64,000 bases of DNA from Panacagrimonas sp052386745 (GTDB taxonomy: Bacteria > Pseudomonadota > Gammaproteobacteria > Nevskiales > Nevskiaceae): NCBI GenBank assembly GCA_052386745.1, contig JBQTJW010000002.1:57232-121231 (forward strand). The letters are read 5' to 3'. Shown in pieces: positions 1 through 9,657 of this stretch. The notes below the pieces were generated by a model. That model made no database searches. It was not told where the DNA came from and saw nothing but the letters and a program-made list of their open reading frames with translations. A program made the translations under genes and the position numbers. Positions within the stretch are counted from its first letter, which is position 1, and each line of letters opens with the position of its first letter.

Positions 1-2
1 TC

Positions 3-434
3 CGGCTCAAGGGCCGCATGAACATCGACTACGTGGTGCCGGACTACTACGCTTTGCGGCCCAAGGCCTGCATGGGCGGCTGGGCGCGGCGCTTCATGAA
101 CATTTCCCCCGCCGGCAAGGCCTTGCCCTGCCATGCCGCGGAAACCCTGCCGGGCATGGACTTTCCCTCGGTGTGCGAGCAATCCCTGGCCGCCATCTGG
201 CGCGATGACCCGGTGTTCAAGCGTTTCCGCGGCACCGACTGGATGCCCGACCCCTGCCGGAGCTGCGACCGTCGCGAAGTCGACTGGGGCGGCTGCCGCT
301 GCCAGGCATTTGCCCTGACCGGCGACGCCTCCCGAACCGACCCCGCCTGCGCGCTGGCACCCGACCGGGCGGTGATGGCGGCGGCCGTGGCGCAGAGCGC
401 CGGACCGCTGCCGGAGTTTGTCTATCGCCGTTGA
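3..434 (+). CDS. pqqE: PqqE, PQQ biosynthesis radical SAM protein (C-terminal part, cut by window edge)
   Basis: The frame is open from the window edge, so only the last 143 residues are present. PqqE is the radical SAM enzyme that links Glu and Tyr side chains of the PqqA peptide, the first step of pyrroloquinoline quinone synthesis in the cytoplasm. What is visible is the SPASM auxiliary cluster domain: Cys residues in CMGGW, PCHAAE and a dense CRSC...GGCRCQAF group near the end, ending shortly after, as in the family. The N-terminal CxxxCxxC radical SAM motif lies outside the window. No other pqq gene follows, so this is probably the last gene of a pqq cluster lying upstream. Confidence 0.9.
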   Translation, partial: RLKGRMNIDYVVPDYYALRPKACMGGWARRFMNISPAGKALPCHAAETLPGMDFPSVCEQSLAAIWRDDPVFKRFRGTDWMPDPCRSCDRREVDWGGCRCQAFALTGDASRTDPACALAPDRAVMAAAVAQSAGPLPEFVYRR

Positions 435-444
435 TGGGCCTGCT

Positions 445-462
445 TTGTGATCCAGTTCACAA
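445..462. promoter_or_regulatory. Perfect Crp/Vfr/Clp-type palindrome
   Basis: TTGTGA-TCCAGT-TCACAA is a perfect inverted repeat that matches the Crp-family consensus TGTGA-N6-TCACA at all ten conserved positions. It lies 10 bases after the pqqE stop and about 140 bases before the lipoprotein start, far enough upstream to act as an activator site for that gene. The match is seen directly. That a Crp-like protein binds here is inference. Confidence 0.55.
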
Positions 463-601
463 GGGCGACGGAAGAACAATAAAACCTGCATTTCTCCTGG
501 ATTTCGATTGGTAGTATCGCCCGAGAGGGGGCCTGAAGCTTGATGGTAAGGACCTTTCGGGGACGCTTAACGATCTGAAATATTTAGCCAAGGGGAATGA
601 C

Positions 602-1201
602 ATGCGTTTGCTTGATGCGGTGGGGCGCGGGCGATTTCTGATTTCTTGCAGCGGTTTTGGTCTTGTCCTGGCCGGTTGTGCCGCCACGCCGGATTACGAC
701 GGGGCCTTTTCGTCCAGGGAATCGGTCAAGGGCAACTCCGAATTGATATCCGCGCCGGTCGATCCCACCTGGAGCGCCGCGGTCGAGGTGGTTGCACAGC
801 AGGGCTTCATCATCGAGCAGGCGGACACCAAGGGGCGGATCATCCTGGCCACCAAGGAGATGCGGAACAAGGAGGATTCTTCCATTTCGCATTCGGTGAG
901 GGCGACCGTGACGGTGGTCCCGGTGTCCGATCAGACGACGAGGGTGCTGCTGTCGGCAAACCAGACCACCGAGCTGCACAAGAAAAATTATGTGTGGTGG
1001 AAATTGCTCTGGCTCATCCCGCTGTTTCCGGTGGGATCGGAGTACACCACGGTGGTCACGGAGCGCGACACGGTGAAATCTCCAGCGTTCTATCAGCAGT
1101 TCTTTTCTGAACTGAAAAAAGTATCCGATAACAGGAAGCTAGCCTCACCGACGATCGACGGGACCGCGGATCCATTGGCGACACAGCCAACGACGCCCTG
1201 A
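602..1201 (+). CDS. Predicted outer-membrane or periplasmic lipoprotein, unknown function
   Basis: This is a 199-residue protein. An N-terminal hydrophobic signal ends in the lipobox LAGC (Cys about residue 25), so it should be lipidated and, having no Asp after the Cys, probably sorted to the outer membrane. The mature part has a beta-rich stretch with alternating polar and hydrophobic residues (about 95-130), then a Trp-rich hydrophobic patch VWWKLLWLIPLFP around residue 130 that could contact membrane. The start is supported by AAGGGG seven bases before ATG. It stands alone between pqqE and a convergent AI-2E family gene, downstream of a Crp-like site. I do not recognise the family. Confidence 0.75.
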   Translation: MRLLDAVGRGRFLISCSGFGLVLAGCAATPDYDGAFSSRESVKGNSELISAPVDPTWSAAVEVVAQQGFIIEQADTKGRIILATKEMRNKEDSSISHSVRATVTVVPVSDQTTRVLLSANQTTELHKKNYVWWKLLWLIPLFPVGSEYTTVVTERDTVKSPAFYQQFFSELKKVSDNRKLASPTIDGTADPLATQPTTP

Positions 1202-1484
1202 ATCTTGAAAGCCAGCGCTGGAACAGTACGTTGATCGAACTGATGTCACTGCGAGATGGCGTGAGGAGAATATAGCGGCTGGAGTCAATGACGTGGCTCC
1301 TGCCCATCCCATGTTCAACTCACCCCGGTGTTGCCGAAGACGTTCGCTGTTCGCTGTATCACCCAGACGTAGATCCATGCTCTACAGATCACGAAAACGT
1401 GAGGCGTCGGCCCGAGTCCCCTGAAGATGACGGGGCAACGATGCCACATTCATCTCCGGCGCAACGCTGCTCAGCGTCTGCGCA

Positions 1485-2654
1485 TCAATCAGTCGCTGGC
1501 AGATCACTGCACAGGAGTTCCGCGATTGGTTGCAGGCGATCCACCCGTTCGCACACGGCGATCAGCGCCATCATGATCGGAACCCCGAGCAGCAGGCCGG
1601 GGATTCCCCACAGCCACTGCCAGAGCATCAGCGACACCAGCGCCGATACCGAGTTGATTCGCCCGATCTTTTCCGTCATCCAGGGAACGACGCCGAAGCC
1701 GACGATGGTCGCGATGCCGGTGGCGCTCGCCACCACGAGCAGGACCCCCTCCACGCTGCCGAACTGAAGCCACGCCACCATGGCGGCGGCCACGACGACC
1801 GCGGCCGTGCCCACGTAGGGAATCAGATGCAGAACGCCGGCCGCAACACCCCACAGCGTTGCGTTCTCCAGTCCGATGAGCGCAAACGCGACCCCGGTGC
1901 CTGCACCCACCAGCGCGCTGGTTCCAATCTGGATCACGACGTAACGCTGGATCTGGCTGTCGATTTCGTCCAGCACCTGCACCATGGTCTTCTTCTGCGT
2001 GAGGGTGCTCCCGGCAATCCGGACCAGCTTGCGCTTGAACAGCGGGCTGGACACGAGCAGGAAGTAGCTCAGGGCGAGCACAACAATCACCTGGAACAGG
2101 CCCCGCACCAGGGCCTCGGTACCGCTCCACAGGTACCCGCGCAGGTTGACGGCTTCCGCAGTCGAGGGCGGGCTGGACTGGCGGGGAGATGTCGAGACCC
2201 GCTCCAGACCCTCCGCGGCGGCCAGAAGCTTCTTCACGGGGCTGGTGTTGTCCAGCGCCGTGTGATGCAGCACACGCTCCAGCTTCTTGGTGGCCCGCGG
2301 GACGGAATCCAGCAGCCGGGTACCTTGCGACTCGAGCGAGGCCGCGCCGGTCATGACCACACCCACGGTCAGCGCGAGCGCGAAGGCGGCGCCCAGCGGT
2401 TCGGGGACTCGCAGGTGGCGCTTGAGCGCCACAACGAGCGGCCGCAGCGCGTAGCTGAGGAAGGCGGCCAGCGCGATGGGAACCAGAACGAGGCTGGCCC
2501 ACTTGAGCGCAAAGATCACCGCGAGCGTCGCGATGACGCCCAGCGACACGCTGCGGATATCCACCGGCACCGCGATGGCTGGCGGCGGCAGCGCCTGCGT
2601 TGAGGAACCGACAGGATGGATCAGCGCCGTTGCATCTTCGGTATTCGCGTTCAC
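1485..2654 (-). CDS. AI-2E family (PerM/YdiK-like) transporter
   Basis: This is a 389-residue polytopic inner-membrane protein. Hydrophobic helices lie near residues 35-60, 80-105, 175-200, 245-285 and 300-365. The layout fits the AI-2E family: two N-terminal helices, a soluble segment (about 110-170) rich in Ser, Thr and Lys, then a C-terminal membrane bundle with PYVGTAAVV and the conserved ending GIPGLLLGVPIMMALIAV. Members export small molecules or ions, and substrates differ widely, so autoinducer-2 cannot be assumed. The start is GTG with no clear Shine-Dalgarno, and no internal Met offers a better one before the first helix. It is monocistronic and convergent with the lipoprotein gene. 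Confidence 0.85.
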   Translation of the reverse strand: MNANTEDATALIHPVGSSTQALPPPAIAVPVDIRSVSLGVIATLAVIFALKWASLVLVPIALAAFLSYALRPLVVALKRHLRVPEPLGAAFALALTVGVVMTGAASLESQGTRLLDSVPRATKKLERVLHHTALDNTSPVKKLLAAAEGLERVSTSPRQSSPPSTAEAVNLRGYLWSGTEALVRGLFQVIVVLALSYFLLVSSPLFKRKLVRIAGSTLTQKKTMVQVLDEIDSQIQRYVVIQIGTSALVGAGTGVAFALIGLENATLWGVAAGVLHLIPYVGTAAVVVAAAMVAWLQFGSVEGVLLVVASATGIATIVGFGVVPWMTEKIGRINSVSALVSLMLWQWLWGIPGLLLGVPIMMALIAVCERVDRLQPIAELLCSDLPATD

Positions 2655-2944
2655 AACGCACGGTTAGCCGTACAGGGCGGCAATGAATTTTCCAGCGACA
2701 TCACGCTCTCCACAGCAGGTCTGCAACGCAATTGCGCCGATGGTGGAAAAGCCCCGCAAACGAGATTCCCGGGTTCGCTGCCGCGGGTGAAAGCCGCCAT
2801 GCTCCAGACACCTTCGGGATCCGTCCCCTGACAGGTACACCGCTTGCGGCGTCTCCCGGCAACGACGCCGCGCATGACTCGATGCAAATCTCTAATCGCG
2901 TCGGCGCTCGAAGTTTCAGTATCCCTTCAATACGGAGCATTGCC

Positions 2945-3430
2945 ATGTTCAAGACCATCGCCCGAAAACTGGACCCCGACCAGGACGCCATCGACCTGCT
3001 GAAGGCAGACCACCGGCTGGTGGAGGAGCTGTTCGCGGAGTACGAAAAAGCGGACAAGCGCGGCAAGCTGCGGCTCGCGCGCCGGATCTGCGCGGAGCTC
3101 GCCATGCACGCCAGGATCGAGGAAACCGTTTTCTACCCCGCTGCCAAGCGGGACGCCGCCGAGTCCAGGGATATGGTCAACGAGGGCATCGTCGAGCACG
3201 AGGGCATCACCCGGCTTGTCGCCATCATCCCAACGCTCACCACCGCGGACGAATACTTCGAGAGCCGCATGACGGTGCTCAAGGAATACGTGCAGCACCA
3301 CGTCAAGGAAGAGGAAAGCACGATGTTCCCCGCCATCGTCGAAAGCGACCTGGACCTCAAGGAAGTGGGGTCGAGGCTCATGCTGGCAAAGAAGCGGCTG
3401 CAGGACGCACCTCGATCGAAGGCGGCATGA
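2945..3430 (+). CDS. Hemerythrin HHE cation-binding domain protein
   Basis: This is a 161-residue soluble helical protein. The His/Glu pattern fits the HHE family that binds a di-iron centre: DHRLVEELF near residue 25, HARIEETVFYPA near 55, HEGITRLV near 85 and HHVKEEESTMFPAI near 118. Such proteins sense or store O2 or NO, or repair iron-sulfur clusters, and the exact role is open. The frame runs further upstream, but ATG at 2945 is chosen because CGGAG lies just before it and the upstream residues look non-coding. It sits where holB usually follows tmk in gammaproteobacteria, but on the opposite strand. Confidence 0.85.
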   Translation: MFKTIARKLDPDQDAIDLLKADHRLVEELFAEYEKADKRGKLRLARRICAELAMHARIEETVFYPAAKRDAAESRDMVNEGIVEHEGITRLVAIIPTLTTADEYFESRMTVLKEYVQHHVKEEESTMFPAIVESDLDLKEVGSRLMLAKKRLQDAPRSKAA

Positions 3431-3517
3431 GGTCGAGGGGTTCACACCGGACAGGGTGTCCCTCCAAATTTCGCGAACGATCTGCCGGCCGAGGTAGGCG
3501 AGCCAGGGAATTCGGCC

Positions 3518-4144
3518 CTATCTCAAACGCGCACCCAGCGTCTGCGCAATGGATGCGCTGACCGCGTCCATGGATAGCGACGCATCGATCACCGCGTAGC
3601 GGGAAGGCTGACGGGCAGCCCGGGCGAGGTAGGCGTCCCGCACCCGGGTCATGAACGCAATTGTTTCGGATTCGAAGCGGTTGGCGTCCCCGCGGCTGCG
3701 CGCCCTGGCCAGACCGATTTCCACGGGCACGTCGAGTAGCAGGGTGAGATCCGGACGCAGGTCGTGCAGGACGAGGTCTTCGAGCGCCTCAAGGTGCCTG
3801 TGCGCGATGCCCCGCCCGGCGCCCTGGTAGGCCCAGCTGGCATCCACGAAGCGATCGCACACCACGTCGTCACCGCGCAGCAGGGCCGGCCGGATCAGCG
3901 CCGCCAGGTGCGCCGCGCGTGCCGCGAACATCAGCAGCAGTTCCGTTTCGGCCGTCACGCCCTCGGCCCAGTCACCCAGCACCAGCCCGCGGATGGCCTC
4001 GGCCAGCGGCGAGCCGCCCGGCTCGCGCGTGCGGACCACGCTGCGGCCGCGCGCCTCCAGCCACGCCACGATCCGGGCGGCGTGGGTGGACTTGCCCGCG
4101 CCTTCGCCGCCTTCGAGCGTGATGAGCCGGCCCGGCGCCTTCAT
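3518..4144 (-). CDS. tmk: Thymidylate kinase
   Basis: This 208-residue enzyme phosphorylates dTMP to dTDP with ATP, an essential step to dTTP. The P-loop GGEGAGKST begins near residue 10, the DR(E/Q)-like motif REPGG near 39, and VCDRFVDASWAYQG (dTMP-binding DR(Y/F)) near 95. The length is normal for the family. ATG at 4144 overlaps the mltG stop by four bases (ATGA), so the two are translationally coupled. The frame stays open far upstream, but that part only shadows mltG. It is the last gene of the fab-pab-mltG run; holB, the usual next gene, is absent. Confidence 0.95.
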   Translation of the reverse strand: MKAPGRLITLEGGEGAGKSTHAARIVAWLEARGRSVVRTREPGGSPLAEAIRGLVLGDWAEGVTAETELLLMFAARAAHLAALIRPALLRGDDVVCDRFVDASWAYQGAGRGIAHRHLEALEDLVLHDLRPDLTLLLDVPVEIGLARARSRGDANRFESETIAFMTRVRDAYLARAARQPSRYAVIDASLSMDAVSASIAQTLGARLR

Positions 4145-5157
4145 CCGCCCTGCCCCAGCTGGTAGCGCTTCACCGCGGCCTCGTGTTCGGTCAGGGTGGT
4201 GGAGAACTGGTGGGAACCGTCGCGCCGCGCCACGAAAAACAGCTCGGTGCCTGGCGCGGGCTGCACGGCGGCAAGCAGCGCGGCGCGTCCCGGCAGGCAG
4301 ATCGGCGTCGGCGGCAGGCCGATGCGCAGGTAGGTGTTGTAGGGGCCGTCGGCGAGCAGGTCGCGCTTGCGCAGGTTGCCGTCGAACAGCAGGCCCAGGC
4401 CGTAGATCACGGTGGGGTCGGTCTGAAGGCGCATGCCGGCCTGGAGGCGCCGCACGAACACGCCGGCGATGCGGCTTCGCTCGGACTCCAGCCCGGTTTC
4501 CTTCTCGACGATGGACGCCATGATCAGCGCGCCCTCGGGCGCGGCGTACGGGAGCGCGGCGGCGCGCTGCGACCAGGCGTCCGCGAGCGCCTTGTCCATG
4601 GCATCGAAGGCCGTGCGCAGGACGGCGACGTCGGTGGTGCCCTTGGGAAAGCGGTACGTGTCCGGAAAGAAGCGGCCTTCCGGGTGCAGGCCGGGGTGGC
4701 CGATGGCGGCCATGATGGTTTCGGCACGCGTGTCGGCGAGCGTGGCGCGGATCTCGGGGTGGCCCTGCACCAGCTTCATGGCCTGGTCGAAGCTCATGCC
4801 CTCGACGATACGCAGCTCGTGCATCACCGCCTTGCCGCCCACCAGCAGGGCCAGCGCGCCAAGGCTGGTCACGCCCGGTTCCAGTCGGTACTGGCCGGCC
4901 TTGATGAGGCTGGCCGAACCGGTCAGCCGCGCCCAGGCTTCGAGGTACACGGCCTGGCGCGGCGCGCTGAAGACCCGCTGCGATTTCAGTTGCGCCACTG
5001 CGTCGCGGAAGCGGCTGCCGTTGGCGATTTCCACGTTCTGCGCCTCGGGCAGCACCAGCGGCGCGTTCAGTTGCCGGTAGCCATCCACCGCGAGCAGACC
5101 GCCTCCCACCGCCACCAGCACGGTCAGCACCAGCAGCCGGACCAGGAGCCATTTCAT
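4141..5157 (-). CDS. mltG: Endolytic murein transglycosylase MltG (YceG)
   Basis: This 338-residue inner-membrane enzyme cuts nascent glycan strands and sets their length. There is one N-terminal transmembrane helix (about residues 4-24) followed by a periplasmic LysM-like part and the YceG domain. The catalytic Glu lies in SIVEKETG, followed by the conserved RLQAGMRLQTDPTVIYG and LPPTPICLPG segments. ATG at 5157 is preferred over one three codons upstream because it overlaps the pabC stop as ATGA. It is flanked by pabC and tmk, the standard gammaproteobacterial order. Confidence 0.94.
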   Translation of the reverse strand: MKWLLVRLLVLTVLVAVGGGLLAVDGYRQLNAPLVLPEAQNVEIANGSRFRDAVAQLKSQRVFSAPRQAVYLEAWARLTGSASLIKAGQYRLEPGVTSLGALALLVGGKAVMHELRIVEGMSFDQAMKLVQGHPEIRATLADTRAETIMAAIGHPGLHPEGRFFPDTYRFPKGTTDVAVLRTAFDAMDKALADAWSQRAAALPYAAPEGALIMASIVEKETGLESERSRIAGVFVRRLQAGMRLQTDPTVIYGLGLLFDGNLRKRDLLADGPYNTYLRIGLPPTPICLPGRAALLAAVQPAPGTELFFVARRDGSHQFSTTLTEHEAAVKRYQLGQGG

Positions 5158-5969
5158 CGGCCGCACCAGGGGTGCGCGAGGCGTTCTGTCAGGCTGCGGG
5201 TGACCGGTCCCGGCGCGGCGAGTTCGAGCGTCCCGATGCGCCGCACCGGCCAGATGCCGACGAGGCTATTGGTGAGGAAGCATTCGGTGGCGTGGCGCAC
5301 TTCGTCCGGCGAGATGGTGCCGACTTCGCAGTCGCGGCCGATCGCGGACGCAATCTGGAAGACCCGCTCGCGCGTACGCCCGGCCACGCCCGCGCGCGAC
5401 AGGTCCGGCGTCACCAGGATATTGTCGATGACGAAAAAGACGTTGCTGCGCGTGCCGCAGGTGACGCGGCCATCGGCGTCGCACATCAGGGCTTCGTGCT
5501 GACCTTCAGGCCAGCCGCGGCTGGCGAGCACCTGTTCCAGCCGGTTCAGATGCTTGATGCCGGCGAGCCGCGGCTGCACGCCCAGCAGCACCGGGCTCCA
5601 GCCCAGCACCACGCCCTGCGTCCAGCAGTCGCGTGCATGTTCCGGCAGCGGCCGCAGTTGCAGCAGGCGATCCACGCCGTTGGCGGCGGGCACATACCCG
5701 CGACCGGAATCCGCCCGGCTGAGCAGGACGCGGAGCACGCCGGCATCCACGGTGCCGGCCAGCGCCTGCATTTCCGAGCGCAGCAGGTCGGGGTCGGGCA
5801 CTTCCAGGTCCAGCGCAGCGGCGTCGCGCAACAGCTTTTCGAGCTGGCCGTTGAGGTCGATCACCTGGTGGCCGTGGACCAGCGCGGTGCGAAACACGCC
5901 GTCGCCGTAGTGCAGGGCGCGCGTTCCGGTCCAGGCGCCGGCAACCGCCTCGCCGTTGAAGCGGTTCAA
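5154..5969 (-). CDS. pabC: Aminodeoxychorismate lyase (4-amino-4-deoxychorismate lyase)
   Basis: This 271-residue PLP enzyme of fold type IV converts aminodeoxychorismate to p-aminobenzoate and pyruvate for folate synthesis. HYGDGVFRT near residue 20 is the family opening motif, LAGIKHLNRLEQVLA near 135 carries the PLP Lys, and TCGTRSNVFFV near 170 follows. The start is TTG at 5969, whose last two bases are also the first two of the pabB stop codon (TTGA). The mltG start overlaps its own stop. This chain of 4-base overlaps shows a tightly coupled operon. Confidence 0.93.
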   Translation of the reverse strand: MNRFNGEAVAGAWTGTRALHYGDGVFRTALVHGHQVIDLNGQLEKLLRDAAALDLEVPDPDLLRSEMQALAGTVDAGVLRVLLSRADSGRGYVPAANGVDRLLQLRPLPEHARDCWTQGVVLGWSPVLLGVQPRLAGIKHLNRLEQVLASRGWPEGQHEALMCDADGRVTCGTRSNVFFVIDNILVTPDLSRAGVAGRTRERVFQIASAIGRDCEVGTISPDEVRHATECFLTNSLVGIWPVRRIGTLELAAPGPVTRSLTERLAHPWCGR

Positions 5970-7279
5970 GCCGCGGCCTCCAGCGCCAGCAGCAGTCCGC
6001 GCGCCTTGGCCCGGGTTTCGGCGAGTTCCGCGGGCGCCAGCGAATCCGCCACGATGCCCGCGCCGGCGCGCAAGTGGACCTCGCCATCCTGCACCACCAG
6101 GGTCCGGATCAGGATGCTGGTGTCCATGCGCCCGCAGTTGGAGAGGTAGCCCATGGAACCGGTATAGGGCCCGCGGCCCACGCCTTCAAGCTCGGCGATG
6201 ATCTGCATGGCGCGGACCTTGGGGCAGCCGGTGATGGTTCCGCCCGGAAACACGGCCGCCAGTACGTCCACGGGGCCAGTCCCCGGCCGCAGCCGGCCGC
6301 GCACGTTGGAGACGATGTGATGCACGTGGGCGTAGGACTCCAGGGTCATCAACTCGCTGACCTCGATGCTGCCCGGCACGCACACGCGCCCGAGGTCGTT
6401 GCGCTCCAGGTCGATGAGCATCACGTGCTCCGCGCGCTCCTTGAGGCTGCCGATGAGCTGGGCGCGGAGGCGCGCGTCCTCGTCGCCGGGGCCGCGCGGG
6501 CGGGTGCCGGCGCTCGGCCGGGTCTGGACCCGATCGCCGTCACGCTGCACCAGGCGTTCGGGCGAGGAACTGAGCACGGCAACGCCGTCGATCAGCGCGA
6601 GCCCGGCAAACGGCGCCGGGTTGGCGCGCCGCAGCTGCGCATAGACGGCGGTGTGGTCCGTGCCCTTGCGCAAACAGGCGCGCCAGGCGCGCGACAGGTT
6701 CACCTGGAAGGTGTCGCCGGCACGCAGGTAGTCGAGGATGCGGTCCACGCTGGCAAGGAAGCGATCGGGCGGATCTTCGGACAGCCCGTCGACCAGCGAG
6801 GTCTTCATCGATTCGGCTCCGCCGTCCTCATCGGACAGGCTCCGCAACACGTCGCGCATGGCGTCGATCTGCGAGGCGTCGGATTCGGCGACGAGCGTGG
6901 TGCGCTGCTCGATGCGGTCGTAGATCATCGCCGCGGGGCAACGCACCGCGAGGAAATCCGGCAGGCGGAACGGCGAACGCGGCAGTCGAAGGCTCGGCTC
7001 AAAATAATTGGCCGCCTCGTAACCCAGGTACAGGAACCAGCCTCCAAGATACGGCAGCAGCGGATCCTGTTCCGAACTGGGGACGGCCGCCTCGGCCGCC
7101 AGCCTCGCGAGGCCCGCAGCGCCTTCCAGGCGCTCGCCGGGAAAGCCTAAAAGAATGTCGAAGCGGCCGGATAGCGCATGCTCGGCCGCGCTCTGCAGGA
7201 GGAAGGGAAACCGCAGCGGCTGCTTTCGGTGAACCGCTAGAAGATCGACGGCGCCGCTGACTTCGGCGCGCAGGTTCAT
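5966..7279 (-). CDS. pabB: Aminodeoxychorismate synthase component I
   Basis: This 437-residue chorismate-binding enzyme aminates chorismate using ammonia from a PabA-type glutaminase, which is not in the window. The C-terminal half has GDTFQVNLSRAW, QTRPSAGTRPRG, ERNDLGRVC, HHIVSNVRG, FPGGTITGCPK and GAGIVADS in the family order. The first 120 residues are the divergent lid region. The motif that holds the nucleophilic Lys in E. coli PabB (PIKGT) reads PSAGT here, the TrpE-like form. Linkage to pabC, not trp genes, still supports the PabB role. Lying between fabF and pabC is unlike E. coli. Confidence 0.88.
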   Translation of the reverse strand: MNLRAEVSGAVDLLAVHRKQPLRFPFLLQSAAEHALSGRFDILLGFPGERLEGAAGLARLAAEAAVPSSEQDPLLPYLGGWFLYLGYEAANYFEPSLRLPRSPFRLPDFLAVRCPAAMIYDRIEQRTTLVAESDASQIDAMRDVLRSLSDEDGGAESMKTSLVDGLSEDPPDRFLASVDRILDYLRAGDTFQVNLSRAWRACLRKGTDHTAVYAQLRRANPAPFAGLALIDGVAVLSSSPERLVQRDGDRVQTRPSAGTRPRGPGDEDARLRAQLIGSLKERAEHVMLIDLERNDLGRVCVPGSIEVSELMTLESYAHVHHIVSNVRGRLRPGTGPVDVLAAVFPGGTITGCPKVRAMQIIAELEGVGRGPYTGSMGYLSNCGRMDTSILIRTLVVQDGEVHLRAGAGIVADSLAPAELAETRAKARGLLLALEAAA

Positions 7280-7292
7280 GCGCCTGCGGCCG

Positions 7293-8537
<1,245 letters not shown>

Positions 8538-8562
8538 TGAGCTGCTCCAGACCTCGCGACGA

Positions 8563-8805
8563 TCAAGTCTGATTCGTGTGCGTCTTGATGTAGTTCAGCA
8601 CGTCCTGGTAGGTCACGATCTTCTCGGCTTCCTCGTCGGGGATGTCGATCTCGAACTCTTCTTCCAGCGCCATCACCAGCTCCACCGTATCGAGCGAATC
8701 GGCGCCCAGATCTTCCACGAACGAGGCGTTCAGGGTGATTTGATCTTCGGCAACCGACAGCTGCTCGGCAATGATTTTCTTAACCTTCTCATCAAGACTG
8801 CTCAT
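8563..8805 (-). CDS. acpP: Acyl carrier protein
   Basis: This 80-residue acidic helical protein carries growing acyl chains on 4'-phosphopantetheine. The attachment Ser37 is in EDLGADSLDTVEL, the universal AcpP motif, and VMALEEEFEIDIPDEEAEKI follows. The start is set by AGGGGAG just before ATG at 8805, and earlier in-frame codons are leader sequence. It lies between fabG (103 bases upstream) and fabF. That gap is the longest in the operon and may hold a separate acpP promoter, as is common for this very highly expressed gene. Confidence 0.97.
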   Translation of the reverse strand: MSSLDEKVKKIIAEQLSVAEDQITLNASFVEDLGADSLDTVELVMALEEEFEIDIPDEEAEKIVTYQDVLNYIKTHTNQT

Positions 8806-8907
8806 GAAAACTCCCCTGGGGGTTAGTGAAAGCCGCGGCATTGTAATGGCCGCGACAGGGCAAGGCCAGCCACCATCATATTGAAAAACGGGGCCTTCGA
8901 CGGGCGC

Positions 8908-9645
8908 TCAGCCCATGAACATGCCACCGTTGACATGCAGCGTTTCGCCGGTGATGTAGGACGCTTCCGGCGAGGCGAGGAACGCCACCGCGGCGGCAAT
9001 GTCCTGCGGCGAACCGAGGCGACCCACCGGCACCTGCGTGAGCAGCGCGGCGTGCGCCTGCTCGCCAAGGCCCTTGGTCATGTCGGTGTCGATGAAGCCC
9101 GGCGCCACCACGTTGACCGTGATGCCCCGCGAACCGATCTCCCGCGCCAGCGACTTGGAAAAGCCCACCAGCCCGGCCTTGGCGGCGCAGTAGTTGGCCT
9201 GTCCCGGGTTGCCCATGGCGCCCACTACCGAGCCGATGGAAATGATGCGGCCCTTGCGCGCCTTCATCATGCCGCGCATGACGCCGCGCGACAGACGGAA
9301 CACCGAGGTCAGGTCCGTCTGCAGAACCGTGTCCCAGTCCTCGTCCTTCATGCGCATCAGCAGCGTGTCGCGGGTGACGCCGGCGTTGTTGACCAGCACG
9401 GTGATGGCGCCGACGCTCTTGCCCAGCTCTTCCACCAGGGCCTCGCAGGCGCCGGCGTCGGTCACGTTGAGCACCCTCGCCTGCCCACCCAGCGGCTCGA
9501 TCCAGGCCGCGATCGCCGCACGACCCGCCTCGCTGGTGGCCGTGCCGATGACCTTGGCCCCGTCCTGCGTCAGCCGCTCCGCGATGGCGCGGCCGATGCC
9601 GCGGCTCGCGCCGGTGACCAGTGCAATCTCTCCCTGCAATTTCAT
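8908..9645 (-). CDS. fabG: 3-oxoacyl-ACP reductase
   Basis: This 245-residue short-chain dehydrogenase reduces 3-ketoacyl-ACP with NADPH. Features are the nucleotide motif TGASRGIG near residue 11, NNAGVTRDTLLMRM near 87, the catalytic Ser in SIGSVVGAMGN, and YCAAKAG with the Tyr and Lys. The ending ITGETLHVNGGMFM is typical of FabG. It follows fabD by 12 bases, the conserved fabD-fabG-acpP order. Confidence 0.96.
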   Translation of the reverse strand: MKLQGEIALVTGASRGIGRAIAERLTQDGAKVIGTATSEAGRAAIAAWIEPLGGQARVLNVTDAGACEALVEELGKSVGAITVLVNNAGVTRDTLLMRMKDEDWDTVLQTDLTSVFRLSRGVMRGMMKARKGRIISIGSVVGAMGNPGQANYCAAKAGLVGFSKSLAREIGSRGITVNVVAPGFIDTDMTKGLGEQAHAALLTQVPVGRLGSPQDIAAAVAFLASPEASYITGETLHVNGGMFMG

Positions 9646-9657
9646 GTTTTTCAGGTC

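Noticed and set aside
1202..1484. Possible small gene between the lipoprotein and AI-2E genes
   Set aside because: Short open frames on both strands overlap each other and have no ribosome site or recognisable sequence. I see nothing firm here.
3449..3461. Hairpin GGACA-GGG-TGTCC between the convergent hemerythrin and tmk genes
   Set aside because: Only five pairs and no T-tract on either side, so not called as a terminator.
4145..5152. N-terminal extension of thymidylate kinase to over 540 residues
   Set aside because: The extension reads mltG in the wrong frame. The ATG at 4144 in the mltG stop gives the standard Tmk length.
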